Source: Monosporascus cannonballus (lineage: Eukaryota > Ascomycota > Sordariomycetes > Xylariales). From it: a stretch of DNA of 64,000 nucleotides. Where the stretch lies: contig QJNS01000188.1 of assembly GCA_004154925.1 (NCBI GenBank), positions 62,001 through 126,000 of the forward strand, read 5' to 3'. Below, in pieces: positions 1 through 11,576 of the stretch. The notes beneath the pieces were generated by a model. The model had not been told where the DNA came from, did not search any database, and saw only the letters and a list, made by a program, of their open reading frames with translations. Both the position numbers and the translations under genes were made by a program. Position 1 is the stretch's first letter; each line of letters starts with the position of its first letter.

Positions 1-120
1 AACAAATACGAATTTGTTCAAGAATTATCGGAAAATAATTATTACCAAGCTTTGGAAATTAGTAGGAACGTTAATAAGTCCTATAGGTATTACTTTATAT
101 TCATAAAATCTATGTATTAT

Positions 121-420
121 CTTAAATACCGTTTTTTATTTTTTTCCTTTGGCCATTTTAATACGGTAATAGCTATTGCGAAAATTAAGCGCCGTAAACC
201 ATTTAGCTTTGCTGGCATTTTCCTTTAGGGTATTTATAAGAATTAAAAGATATTCGTTTTTGATTGTGATATTATTTAATTATTTATAATCGATTACTTT
301 TTGGTAAATAAGGTTTTTATTTTTATTAATCCTTTATTTGCCATTTTTAATTTTTGGTATTATAAGGATTAAATATTTAGTAAGGGAGTTGGAAAGTTGA
401 ATATATTTTTTTTTCAAATT
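121..420 (-). pseudogene. Degenerate reverse transcriptase fragment (gypsy)
   Basis: Translated on the minus strand, 121-207 gives KWFTALNFRNSYYRI followed by a K/E-rich turn and KTVF. This corresponds to the RT palm segment that precedes the catalytic YxDD box in gypsy elements (FTxLDLRxxYxRI...WKTAF). Farther upstream on the minus strand are broken pieces resembling the VxxKKxDGxLR...DYRxLN segment, in shifting frames. The YxDD box itself would fall just off the left edge. No functional enzyme can be made. Confidence 0.65.
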
Positions 421-2592
421 TAGTTATATATTTTTCTATAAAACTTTTAACTTTTTTAAGTTTATATGGTAAATTTTATGAAATTTAGGATGATGCCTTT
501 TTTAATAGGTATCCGGTAATCCTATTAACCGTATGGCGGTAATTTGTAATTTTTTTTATTTTTAAATAATTTTTTAAATCCTTAATATTTTAGAGGTACC
601 GTAAAGATCTGATTAGGAACCCGTATTTCCTTAATAATATAGCAAATTTTTCGATTATTTTTTTGGTATTTCGTTTTAGGAAAATATTTGCTTTTTTTAA
701 TTAATCCGTAAGTTATTGGAATAAAGTTAAAGTATTCTTAGGATAATGTCGTATCCGGAGATGTTAGCGATATTCAGTGGAATACGTTTTTGGTATTTTT
801 GGATTTGTATTGGGAGTTTTTTCGTTTTTCGAAAAATTCGTTCGTTTTTGTAAATGGATAAGTTGCCGTTTACCGTACGTAATTTATAGGATTTTAACTT
901 GTATTTTTAGGGAATTTAATGTTTTTCTGTTGTTACGGGGGAAATAAAATTATTTTTTGTTCCGGAATTAATTATGGCCTTAAGCATTTTGCTTTTATAT
1001 CGGAGGAGAATTTTAATTTGGCTGCGCGTTTTTTTCGTTATTTCGCATAAGGTTTTGTCGATTAAGATTTTTTAATACCTTATTTTCGAGGGCCTCTGTA
1101 ATTTTTTAATTTTTGATGGTTTGTGATTTAAGTGAGCTTTTATTTACGAACTTTTTTAATAGCATATTTGGTGCATTGGTCGTTTTTGTACCGGAATTAT
1201 GTTTTCTTGCCGTATTTGTATTAGGGTTTTAAAATTTGGTTTTTTTCCTGGCTTACCTTTTTGTTCCGTATTTCCTAAGGTATGGGATTAAAAAGGTGAA
1301 TTTCCGAAAAAGGTGTTCCCATATTTAGGAATTCGTATTAGATATAAAGTATTGGGAAATAACATAGGTATTTTTGCGATATAACCTTTTGATTCCATTT
1401 TGATTTAGGGTATAAATAATAAGACTTAAGGTATTTTGGTTATCGGAAAATTTTAATATATCGGTATTTATTATCTGGTTCGGTAAAAGTCTTATTATTT
1501 TATCCGGGCCAAAAATTATTATCTTTTTTGGTTTTAAAATAAATAAGATAATCGTCTTAATAATAAACAGTAAAATGTAATAAGTCGTAAAGGTTTACCG
1601 ATAATATCTTTTTGTAAATAGTATATTTTAAGAATTCGCAAAGTTCTGGAAATAATTATCCGTAATTATTAATATTTAATTAAAGCTAACCGTTTTTTAT
1701 ATATATCTTATATTTTTGGGAATCAAGGTAATATTGGTATCCTAATTTTATGGCTATTCTGGAAACCGTTTATCCAGGATAATACTTATAGGCTTTAACC
1801 TTAAAATTTTAATAAATAAAATAATTTTCGTACTTTGGGTTATCGTTCTAGATTTAAATAGTTATGGCAATAATAAATTCTGGCTGGAAAAAAATCGAAC
1901 TAACTTTTTTCTTTTCCTTTTTTACCTTATTATCGGTTTTTTGTTTAGCCGTTTTGGTTTTTTTTCTGGGGTTAAGAGATTCCTCCTTTTTTGGAGTTCC
2001 TTTTGGCGGGGAAATAATATTTATTTTTGAAATGCCCCTTTTTGCTATAATTAAAACATTTTATTTTGAACTTATTTTTTTTGGGTTCCTTCGAAACGGA
2101 ACTTATTTTTTTTCTAAGGTTTACCTTTATCCTTCTTATTTTGGCTCCTAGGGCCCTTATCGTTACCTCGTCTGCCGGTCCTTTTTTTTTTTAGGTACCG
2201 ATTAAAAGTACGTTGGTCGGCAATAATAACCTTATCAGTATATTTTGCAAAAAATTCTATCTTAAATTTTATATATAATTCGTCCTTAATTTAAAGTTTT
2301 AAGCCGTTATAATAAAAATAAAACAATACGTTTTTTAATAAGTTTAAAATAATTATTAAACGATTAAATTCAGTTATATATTTAGATATTAATTTGGTTT
2401 AGCAGAAAAGATAAAATTATTTAATAATATGTTACTTTTTATTTAGGTTTCTAAATAAGGTTCGCATTTTTTTTCGAAATATTTATATTTGTTGAAAATA
2501 TAATTAGTTATATCCGAAGATTTTTCGGGATAATTCTGTAAGTAATTCTTCATAATAAGTTCGAACCATAGGAGAACTTTTCCTATAAGTAA

Positions 2593-3130
2593 TTACGAAA
2601 TAACTATCACTTTTTGATAATCCTCCGTCAAAGAATTTTCATAGAATTTAAGGTACAGCCTAGTTTGAACCAGGAATTTTTTTATATCCGTAAATCCATT
2701 ATAAGGCTTGGGGGGATTTGGCTTATAGCTCTTGACGTCTGGTATTCCGTAATATCTAAGGGGTGGAATAGTTTTTTCCCGTATCCGGTTTACGCCGAAC
2801 AATGGCAGAGTTAAGGCTTTTGTTTGCGTTCGTTCTGGGTTTAACGTAGATGGTCGGTAACCAACTCCTTGGTTTCGTTCTCTGGGGGAGCCAAACTGTG
2901 AAAAGGCTGGTTTCTTTCCCTTTAGTCGGACATTCTCTTTTTTCAGGGTTTGGACTTCTGCCTTTAAAGCGCCTAATTTTTCCTTTGCGGGAGATTCCTT
3001 TTTTTGGCTTTCGGCCCCATATTTCTCTTTTCCTTTTTCGACCTTTCCCTGTTCCGGCTTTTTCTCCTAGACCTTAATGGTATCCTGAGGAGTCGGGGAG
3101 GGTTGCTGTCGAGACTAGGAAAAAGAATCT
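2593..3130 (-). pseudogene. Degenerate gag of the gypsy element
   Basis: The minus-strand ORF 2593-2802 (69 codons) contains PKPYNGFTDIKKFLVQTRLY. This matches the common fungal gag pattern PxPFxGxxxxLxxFLxQxxLYF at the start of the retrotransposon gag domain. Upstream on the same strand (2810-3130) is a lysine/glutamate-rich, low-complexity stretch with stops, as in gag N-termini. The plus-strand ORFs over the same interval are antisense shadows. Decay is by scattered point changes, consistent with RIP. Confidence 0.6.
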
Positions 3131-3189
3131 CCTTAAGATCGGGTGGTAAGGGGTACCATGTTATTAATCAGTTGGAAAACTTCTTTAAT

Positions 3190-3629
3190 AAAAGGTAAAT
3201 CGTTAAGTCCTATTAATAACATTTTACTGGCTAATAACGGGGATCGTATATGCTATTTATTTTCTAAACGTTATCTTATATTATTGTTTATATTAAGTTC
3301 AGGAGAACTTATGCCTTAATTAGGCGGTAAATCATCTATCGTTTATTGATTAAGGAGTTATCAAAATATAACGAACTTGTTATATATCCACCTGGAGGTA
3401 TAAATAATATCCGAAAAAAGTCTTGATTTGCAGGTAATAATAAGGCGAGGAATAATTTAGTATATTCGTTAAAAAGATTTTAAGGTATTCCTTTTTTTAA
3501 TTAAAGAACGGTACAGTTGCCTTTGGCTAAAAGCTTAGATTAATAATTAAAGAGCAAAAAACTAAATAGGTAATTATTTATATAGAAAACTTAAAGTTTT
3601 ATATCTCTTTCCGTTCTACTGGTATAACA
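3190..3629 (-). repeat. Candidate 5' LTR of the minus-strand gypsy element
   Basis: On the minus strand a TGTTATACCAGT start lies at 3629, just upstream of the gag remnant and close to the sharp change from A+T-rich to balanced DNA. LTRs of this class begin with TG. The partner LTR lies off the window, so length and end are estimates and no target duplication could be checked. Confidence 0.35.
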
Positions 3630-4479
3630 CTGATCTCTTGGATTTATTAGATTACTTAGATCACTATAATCTGTATGATTTAATAAATTAGTTAGATTAC
3701 TTTAAGTTACGTGATTTAGAGTGTGGAGTTTCCTTTTTCTGCAGCCCTGGGGCCTCCAGAACGGGTCTACTCGGGGATCCGTAACAAAGTTGAAGTTGTC
3801 ATTTACGTGCTCTCTTTCGGGAACCTGGATGGCGGGGCCATGCCTGGGCAGTCTATCCTATCAGCAATGCCACGAATGGGTGGGGTTTACGACGCAAAAT
3901 AAACCATTGAAAATGCTGGAAGCAAGTGTTAAAGCGTAAATATCATATATATTGTATGAATCATTCATATATACATAAATATTTTTATTTCCGATATTCT
4001 TTGGGAAAATTTTTGTTAGAGAACTGTTAACAGTTTAAGGTTTAAAACTTTCTCTATCATTTCTATGGCTATATGCTTAATGCCTTAATAAGCAGGGTGA
4101 CGTCGGGTCGGGTTCCCCCTGAAAGGCCGCCTCTTCTAATCCCTGCAAGCGCGCGTGTCTTTACGCGATTCTTTCTGGTTGAGTGCCCAAAATTAGATTT
4201 TCGCAATGCTACCACCTTGACGGCCAATTATTTCCTGCATACGAGGTTCAAATGTTCATTTCCGTGTTGAACTCGAAATCGAACACGTATTCCTTCGAGA
4301 TTTGAGCACCCCTGATGGCTTCTATGCCATCACTCTTATTCTGTCACCGGCGCAGATGCTTTGTTCTACGATACATAACTCTCATGTCTTGTCGGATAAC
4401 AAGACTATTTTAAGACGAGGCTGTCGTTCCTAACCTCCTCACTCTTCGCGCGTTCGCAGAGGACCGCAAATTTGCAACC
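3630..4479. other. Intergenic DNA and 5' region of MCD4
   Basis: The first 90 bp are still A+T-rich and contain short imperfect repeats of the type TTAGATTACTTAGATCA. From about 3720 composition becomes balanced. Short ORFs at 3721-3939 and 4073-4270 have no recognisable content. The segment should hold the MCD4 promoter and 5' UTR, but I could not point to a convincing core element. Confidence 0.5.
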
Positions 4480-7400
4480 ATGGCGACTGTCAGTCGCTTT
4501 AGGTTTTTGGCGATTGCCATGATCTTTCACCTTGTTTACATATATTCCATCTTCGATATCTACTTTGTCAGTCCCATCGTTAGTGGCATGCAGTTGTTCG
4601 CTCCAGAGAGACCAAGCTGGACGAAAGCTCCGGCCGAGCGTCTCGTTCTCTTCGTTGGTAAGGGATCGCAAGGTCCGTATTCCTAGAAACGCAAGCTGAT
4701 TTTATGCGCTCTAGGCGATGGTCTGCGCGCCGACAAGGCCTTCCAATCATTCCCAGAGCCTTACCCCAAAACCGACCATGACTTAACCCCCCGGCCGCTT
4801 GCGCCCTTCTTGCGTTCCCGAGTTTTAGAGCACGGTACGTTCGGAGTTTCGCATACGAGAGTCCCGACAGAGTCGCGCCCTGGTCATGTCGCCCTCATAG
4901 CTGGTCTATACGAGGATGTTTCGGCTGTCGCAACTGGTTGGAAGTTAAACCCGGTCAATTTCGACAGCGTCTTTAACCGTAGTAGACACACCTGGAGCTG
5001 GGGTAGTCCCGATATTCTGCCTATGTTTGAGAAAGGCGCAACACCTGGAAGAATTGATGCCTTTTGCTACGATGCCGAATTCGAGGACTTCTCCCAAGAC
5101 GCCGTTCATCTAGATTACTGGGTGTTCGATCATGTCAAAGAGCTTTTCACTGCAGCGGAGAAGAACAAGACTTTGAGCAGTGCTCTTCGGCAGGACAAGA
5201 TAGTATTCTTCCTTCATCTGTTAGGCCTTGATACGGCCGGCCATTCGTATCGCCCTTATTCTAAAGAGTATTTACACAACATCAAAGTGGTCGATCAAGG
5301 AGTCAAGGAGGTGACCGAGCTGATCCAAAAGTTCTATGGCGACGATAGGACGGCATTTGTCTTTACTGCTGACCACGGCATGAGCGATTGGGGGAGTCAT
5401 GGCGACGGCCATCCGGACAATACGAGGACGCCGTTAATCGCATGGGGCTCTGGCGTCGCCAAACCATCAACCTACCCAAATGGCCTTGCGCCGGGGCATG
5501 ATGCCTATTCATCGGATTGGAACTTGAACCACGTCAGGAGACACGATGTCGCGCAAGCGGACATAGCTGCCTTGATGGCTTATTTGATTGGCGTCGAGTT
5601 CCCTGCCAACTCCGTCGGTGAACTTCCCTTATCGTATCTTTCTGCCACCATGAAAGAGAAGGCGAAGGCGTCTTTCCTGAATGCAAAAGAGATTTTGGAG
5701 ATATATCGCGTGAAGGAAGAGGGCAAGAAGGCTAATGAACTGAGATTTCGACCTTATAGACCTCTCAGCGGAGACCATGGTTTTCCAGCAGAGGTTCGGC
5801 TTGCGTCCATCCAAAAACTAATTGATGATGGAAAATACGAGGAAGCTATTGAGGAGTCTGCGGCATTGATGAAAATAGGCCTAGAAGGGATGCGCTACCT
5901 GCAAACCTATGACTGGGTTTTCCTGAGGGCGCTGATCACAATTGGTTACCTTGGATGGATGGCTTACGCCATAGCGAGAGTGATTGACTTGCACGTCTTG
6001 CAAGGAACAGCACGGTCTTCAAGGAGCCTTGGTGGGATCGTTTTCTTTTCCTCGGTTCTCGTCTTGCTCTATGCGTCCTTCATTATTTCCCAGTCGCCAT
6101 ACACCTACTACGCGTACGCCTTCTTCCCTGTCTTCTTTTGGGAAGAGGTATATGCGCGTAGGGATAGCCTGATAAAGGGTAGGCAAGCTTTATTTGGCCA
6201 TGTTAAATCTGGCGCCGACGTATTAACTCTCTTACTCAACACCATCGTATATGTGGGGATCATCGAGTCACTAGTAAGTCCAATTCTCATCGCCGAGGGT
6301 TCGGAGACTAAGACAGGCAGGCTATCGGATATATCCATCGCGAAGTTCTGACAGTGCTCTTCATTCTCGCTGCCTTTTTCCCTGTCATTATTGGAGTATC
6401 GTTCCTTCAGCGACATGCCGCACTTGCTGCGACTTGGCTAGCATCATGCCTGCTGATGAGTACCTTCACTCTACTACCAGCAAACAAGACCGAAGACGTC
6501 ACGTTGATGTAAGATTGACTAACTCATCTTTACCCCGAGAGCTCTACTAATATCAATAGTATGGTTGGCGGCTCGCTCATGGTAATAGTTGGTTTGCTCT
6601 ATCTCATATTCGAAGATAGGATATTGGCCGACCCGTCAAGTTCGGTTACGGTTAGCCTGTCACGGAAAGGTAACCAGATCTCAAGGGCGTTGATAGGTGT
6701 CCAAGTAGGTCTTGTTCTTATTAAACTTGGTCCAACTGTTTTACTGACTGTTACTAGATCGGACTCGTTATCTTGGCTATGCTCGTAACTCGTTCAAGTG
6801 CCCTTTCTCTGCAGGCGAGGCAAGGCTTACCGCGCGGCAACCAGGTGGTGGGGTGGCTAGTGCTCATCGTGTCGTTCTTGATGCCTCTGGCCCACCGTCT
6901 CCAACCGAACACACATTATCTTCACAGACTACTAGTCATCTTCCTCACCTGCGCACCAACATTTGTTATCCTGACCATTTCCTACGAGGGGCTATTCTAT
7001 GTTACCTTCAGCATGACATTACTCACCTGGGTTAGGCTGGAACATCACAGGAACGCCATCTTGAACTCGAAAGTCAACAACGGGCAAAAATCCGCCAATC
7101 CTGCGGAGGCGGCCGCTAATACCGTGATCTCTCAATTTAGACCGTTAACCCTCTCAGACGCCAGAGTGGCTCTGTTCTTCTTCGTCCTCCTGCAATCCGC
7201 CTTCTTTAGCACAGGAAACATTGCTTCGATCTCTTCCTTTAGCATGGATAGCGTCAACCGTCTCTTCCCGGTGTTCGACCCCTTCTCTCAAGGAGCACTT
7301 CTGATACTGAAGCTGATGATCCCGTTCGCCCTCATCTCAGCCAACCTGGGCATCCTCAACAAGCGTCTCGGTGTGGCACCGTCAGCCCTGTTCATGGTCG

Positions 7401-7711
7401 TGACGGCGCTCAGCGACATCCTGACGCTCTACTTCTTCTGGGTGGTCAAGGACGAGGGATCATGGCTGGAGATCGGGTCCACAATCAGCCACTTCGCCAT
7501 CGCGAGTCTGCTCTGTGTCTTCGTGGCCGCGCTCGAGGGCGTGAGCGCCCTTTTCATCAGCGGCATCGAGGTGGGCAACACGTCCGAGGGGAAGACCCTC
7601 GCCAAGACGAACGGAAATGCGCCGGGAGGACCGGCCGAAAAGGTCCTCAGCGGGACAAGGGGAGGTGGATCCAATGCGTCCGAACCCTCACCTGCTTTGG
7701 AGAATAGGTGA
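4480..7711 (+). CDS. MCD4: GPI ethanolamine phosphate transferase 1 (Mcd4/PIG-N)
   Basis: Mcd4 adds ethanolamine phosphate to the first mannose of GPI-anchor precursors in the ER membrane. Five exons are inferred: 4480-4657, 4715-6273, 6321-6508, 6560-6704 and 6758-7711. The introns are 57, 47, 51 and 53 bp, all GT-AG and in phase, giving 1007 residues, the family's usual size. A first membrane segment (about residues 7-28) precedes a lumenal alkaline-phosphatase-fold domain with GDGLRAD (60-66), VPTESRPGH (Thr111, candidate nucleophile), LDTAGHS (Asp232, His236) and TADHGMSDWG (Asp279, His280). The C-terminal half is the multi-pass PigN domain, including an intact TRSSALSLQARQGLP stretch. 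The ATG at 4480 is chosen because exon 1 opens with the expected basic tail and membrane anchor and joins exactly to GDGLRAD. The gene lies less than 1 kb from RIP-damaged DNA but looks undamaged. Confidence 0.96.
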
Positions 7712-9308
7712 CGATGTATGTATATATACGATCTTGTGATCGTCAGAGCATGCACGTACATACGTGTAGGATAAAAATCCCATACCGCCTCAACCTGCCT
7801 TACATACGCACAGAAATATGTGTAGATGAATCTGGACGCTTGGTCTCGGCAGTTCTCTGAACGAGCTGGAGACTTCTCTGCTGACTTGAGCGATGTTATC
7901 ATCTAGAGGTGAGTGTCGACGTTTGTATCGCAAAAGCCCCTCCACGAACTTTTGTTGCATTTTCGGTTCCCTACGTCGATATGTCCGCGTGATCATGTAG
8001 CTGTAAGTATAATGCATTCGTCGCGCTCGCGGGATCCGTGGGCCGCGTTGCGGATGACGTCCTTTGCCCGAGCTGTGGATTTAGCTGCCCATCTACCCAT
8101 TTATCCACCTGTACATATGTGGGTATATATACGTTGTATGTCTCCGTCACTCAGCCGGGGCAATCGCGCGGACCCAGCTAGATCCGAGTTCTCCTTTTTT
8201 TATTTGCATACGGCCCGTCCGCGAGATGCACGGGGACCTGGGTGTGTCGCTGATACAAGTCTGGTGGGATGTGGTATGATGCATTCATTCTCTGTACATT
8301 ACGCAGGTGTATTTTTCTGTTAGCTGCCTCCACAGGCCCAGCCGCTGCCATCAAAGGTAAGATGTAGATTCATATCGGAGCTGTATGGAATCTACATCGG
8401 CCACTGTTTTCCCCCAAGTCGACTTTTAGCAGCCTACTATAGTGGTAAGCATGAGCAAAAAGCTAGATCATGTCCAACTCCATGAAAATGTACGGGAACC
8501 TACGTAGACGTGCGGCGGAACTGACAGGAAACGCCCTTGGATACTGCATGCTGCTGGAGTAGTAGCGTATGGGGTTAGAGACGGCCTCGGCAGTCTTGGA
8601 TCCCTAAAATCGTCGCTGATCGGACCTCCAACCCGCTGATCGGAGACGGGAACCCGAATACGCTCCTCGTCGGAGCTTCTCTCCCGACAGCTCCCGGCCG
8701 ACAGGTGAACGACTGGCCGACTCGCCGGCTGCCTTCGGTGGACGTCAGCCCAGTAGATTGTGTTTCGGCGCTATCCGCGTGTATGCAGAAGCTTGTCCAG
8801 GTTGTCTGGGTGCTTGGCATCAATCCCGCGGTTGAGGTTCGCTTGCTTTCGCTAACGTGTCGTGATACAGATGTGATGCACAATGCATAATGACGGACCA
8901 TTCGGGTCCTGGATTGATTAGCGGCCGGTGGCCAAGGAGTTGGGGCTCTCATGGATTGGTGGCCTCGAAAGTAACAAAAATAGAGCTGTGGCGGCGTTAG
9001 GGGCTAGAAGGGACCAAGATAGAGAGCATTTCAAAAGTGGAATACATGTTTCATTGATATAGTCTATAGGCTCATTATGATTGATATATAGGATGATACG
9101 TATCAAGAATCTATTAGATTCCGCGGTGATGACAAAACATGCAACAAGGTCCGAGGGGTCCGAGATGATTTCACTCGATGCTGACACCCATCCCTGAAGC
9201 CAAAATTTCCCGTCATGACCTTTGACCAACGAGCAACCCGCTTATGTGCAAGCGTATACATATTGCCCACGTTGTCGCGTACCAAAAAGTTATCTTCACA
9301 CGCCTGAA
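7712..9308. other. Intergenic DNA between convergent MCD4 and P450 reductase genes
   Basis: This is 1.6 kb between two 3' ends, of balanced composition. Only short ORFs occur (for example 7913-8323 plus and 8575-8952 minus). They have no recognisable domain and no splice-linked partner. I see no tRNA B-box, transposon end or long repeat. The 3' UTRs of both genes must lie here. Confidence 0.5.
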
Positions 9309-11576
9309 TTATGACCATACATCCTCCTGCGAGGGATGTTAGCAACCAAAGTGGAACTGGAATGCCCGAGCCACATCCACCAGATAAGATGATGGAAAGC
9401 AGGAAACGGTGTGATGTCGACAACGGTACCGATAAGGAGGAACTTAGGCGGTCTTTACGTACCTGGTATTGATTTGCGGCTCTCATATTCTTCACGATCT
9501 CCTCTGCCTTGGACTCGGGGATACCTCGCTGTTCCGCAATAACCTGTGCCAGAACAGTGTTCACCTCTCGGGCCATGTTTGCGGCGTCTCCACATACGTA
9601 AAAGTATGCCTTCTGTTCCAACAACTCGTTGACCTCTTTGGCGAGCTCCTTTAATCTGTGTTGAACATAGACCTTACTAGGCCCTTCCCTCGAAAACGCA
9701 GTGATCAGCTCGAACTTGTCACCGAGGGCTTGCTTATATTGCTAAGAAAAAAAAATTAGTAGTATTCCGAGGAAAATGGTAGGTCGGCACGTACCTCCCA
9801 TTCGGTTTCGTAAAGGAAATCTTCGCTTCGTTTTCGGCATCCGAAGAATAGCAGGGTTCGGCCAACATTTTGGCCGGATTCGGCCAGCTTCGCGCGCTCC
9901 TGTACAAAGCCTCGCATAGGCGCGACGCCAGTGCCAGGTCCGACAAGGATCACAGGTTTGGAGGGGTCAGAAGGCAACTTGAAGTTCGAGTGGCGAACGT
10001 GGACTGGGGCATGGATGCCATCGTACTTGTTCCTCGGACCCATAATTTCATAAGTCAGGCCAAACGGCTCGGGGTCCGGGTCGCCGTTCTGCTTCTGCTT
10101 GAGAGCAAGCAGGTAATTTGTGGCTACGCCTTTGAACGGATCTTGGCGGCCTGGTATGAGTTGGTTCTCAACGACGGCAGTGATCGATATTTTCTTAGGC
10201 TGGACGAGTGACGATGAAGAGATCGAGTAGTAGCGCGGCTGTAACTTTGTGAGACCTTCGATGAAAGCGGAGAAAGGGACATTGGACCACTTCTTCCCTC
10301 CGCCTACCACGCTGAGCGTACGGGCAATGTTGTAGTGATTCTTGTTGATTTTGTCATGGAAATAGTCCTTGTCATCGCCAAGCTTGGCCATTTCAGCCTT
10401 GACGGCCTCATCAGGAGCAAAAGCAGCCAGGGTACCTAAGAATTGCCGAGAGACGGGGGCGCAGATCTCCAGGTGGTACCGAACAATAGCATCGTAAGTC
10501 GTGGGAGTCGGGAACGGTACCTTGGCCGTGGGTTCGAGTGCCTTGACGCTGATCACAGTGTCCCTCTTGCCGTCCAGCCCTAGAATGCTCAGGAACTCGT
10601 CGACCTCCTGCCCGGGATTTGTTGGCCAGACTGCAATGTGGTCGCCGGTCTGGTATGTTAGGTTAGAGCCACTGATATCCACTTCCATGTGCAGGCAGTT
10701 CCTGTCCTTGACGTTGAATAGCTCCCGCGACTCTGCGATCGGTGCAATATACGGGTTATGAGCGTTGAAAGGACCCCTGGCAGAACCCTCGAGGTGCATC
10801 TTGTTCGGCTCGCCGAGGTAGACCTCAGGCGAGTCTCTGGTGAGATTGTCCCGCTCCACAATACCGAAGATGGGCTCATACACGGCTTCCCGCTCTTCCA
10901 AGCCCATTTTCTTTGCAAGTGCAGCCCACATAGGGTCCTTCCATGCCAAGAAGTCTTCTTCCATGGTACCGGCTCCATCGTCACCCTCGCCAGCCTCGCC
11001 GATTCTCTTAGCGCCCAACTTCTCCAAAGCCTTGTTGACGTTGCGAACCATAGAGTTATAGTGCTCATAGGTGTTGTTTCCCAGACCGAAAGCGACATAG
11101 TTGAGGTTTCCGAGGGGGGTGTCCGCACCTTGGGAGAAGGAGACGTCTTCGCCGGTTATGAACTCGTAGAAGTCAACGGCGTTATCGGTGGGCTCACCCT
11201 CGCCATAAGTCGCGAGAACAAACATCACAACTTTGTCTTCGGGAACTTCATCGAGGTTATCGTAGTCGTAGTCCTCGAGATCGGCTACCATGGTCTCGAG
11301 ACCGAAACGGCTCTTACCCTCCTTGGCTAATCTTGATGCGTAGTCCTCGGCGGTGCCAGTCTGCGAACCATAGAAAATAACGCAGTTTTTGCCCGACTCT
11401 TCCATCTTTTCTATGATATTCCTCGTCTTGCCCGCTTTGTGTCCATTGGCATTTGCGAACGTGTTGGCGTACGGGTCTTTGGTTATACCCCAGTACTTGC
11501 CCTTCGTGAAATAGGCGGCCGTCCCGATAAAGATGATAGAGAGGACAATCATGTCCAGAGTATCGAGTTGAGCCAT
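9309..11576 (-). CDS. CPR1: NADPH-cytochrome P450 reductase
   Basis: This diflavin reductase passes electrons from NADPH through FAD and FMN to ER cytochromes P450 and sterol-pathway oxygenases (NCP1 in yeast, cprA in Aspergillus). Three exons are inferred on the minus strand: 11576-9795, 9741-9463 and 9326-9309. The introns are 53 and 136 bp with GTACGT donors. The product is 692 residues, the usual length. Visible in order are an N-terminal membrane anchor (6-23), the FMN loop YGSQTGTAEDY (69-79), ATYGEGEPTDNA (122-133), FGLGNNTYEHYN (163-174), the FAD motif RYYSISSSS (448-456), the NADPH motif GPGTGVAPMRGF (546-557), CRKRSEDFLY (580-589), YVCGDAANM (642-650) and the C-terminal EDVWS, encoded by the tiny last exon. 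The start MAQLDTLD is typical of ascomycete orthologues; the open frame extends 30 codons upstream but without family-like sequence. Confidence 0.97.

Larger units (their letters stand above)
1..3629 (-). mobile_element. RIP-degraded Ty3/gypsy LTR retrotransposon, truncated by window edge
   Basis: This is an A+T-rich block read on the minus strand. A gag-like stretch lies near 2593-3130. A reverse-transcriptase stretch resembling the family motif FTALDLRxGYYRI (read here as FTALNFRNSYYRI) lies at about 121-207. The order, with gag at high and RT at low coordinates, fits a minus-strand gypsy element whose RNase H and integrase lie off the left edge. No frame stays open over a domain. Stops and G-to-A/C-to-T type changes are everywhere, with TpA frequent and CpA/TpG rare, as RIP leaves. 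The compositional edge lies at about 3630-3720, 760-850 bp before MCD4. The class assignment rests on two short motifs, so the family is not resolved. Confidence 0.75.

Noticed and set aside
1540..1580. Minus-strand DDYLIYF resembling an RT catalytic box
   Set aside because: The real RT segment of this element reads near 121-207, and its catalytic box should lie farther left, off the window. This match is in the gag-protease interval and is chance.
1864..2151. 95-codon plus-strand ORF with hydrophobic content
   Set aside because: It lies antisense to the minus-strand gypsy element. The Phe/Leu-rich, Lys-poor composition is the mirror of A-rich coding DNA.
9103..9462. Open extension of the reductase frame past residue 687
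   Set aside because: It reads through the 136-bp last intron. The spliced form ends in the conserved EDVWS.
10758..11330. 190-codon plus-strand ORF
   Set aside because: Antisense shadow of the P450 reductase coding exon.
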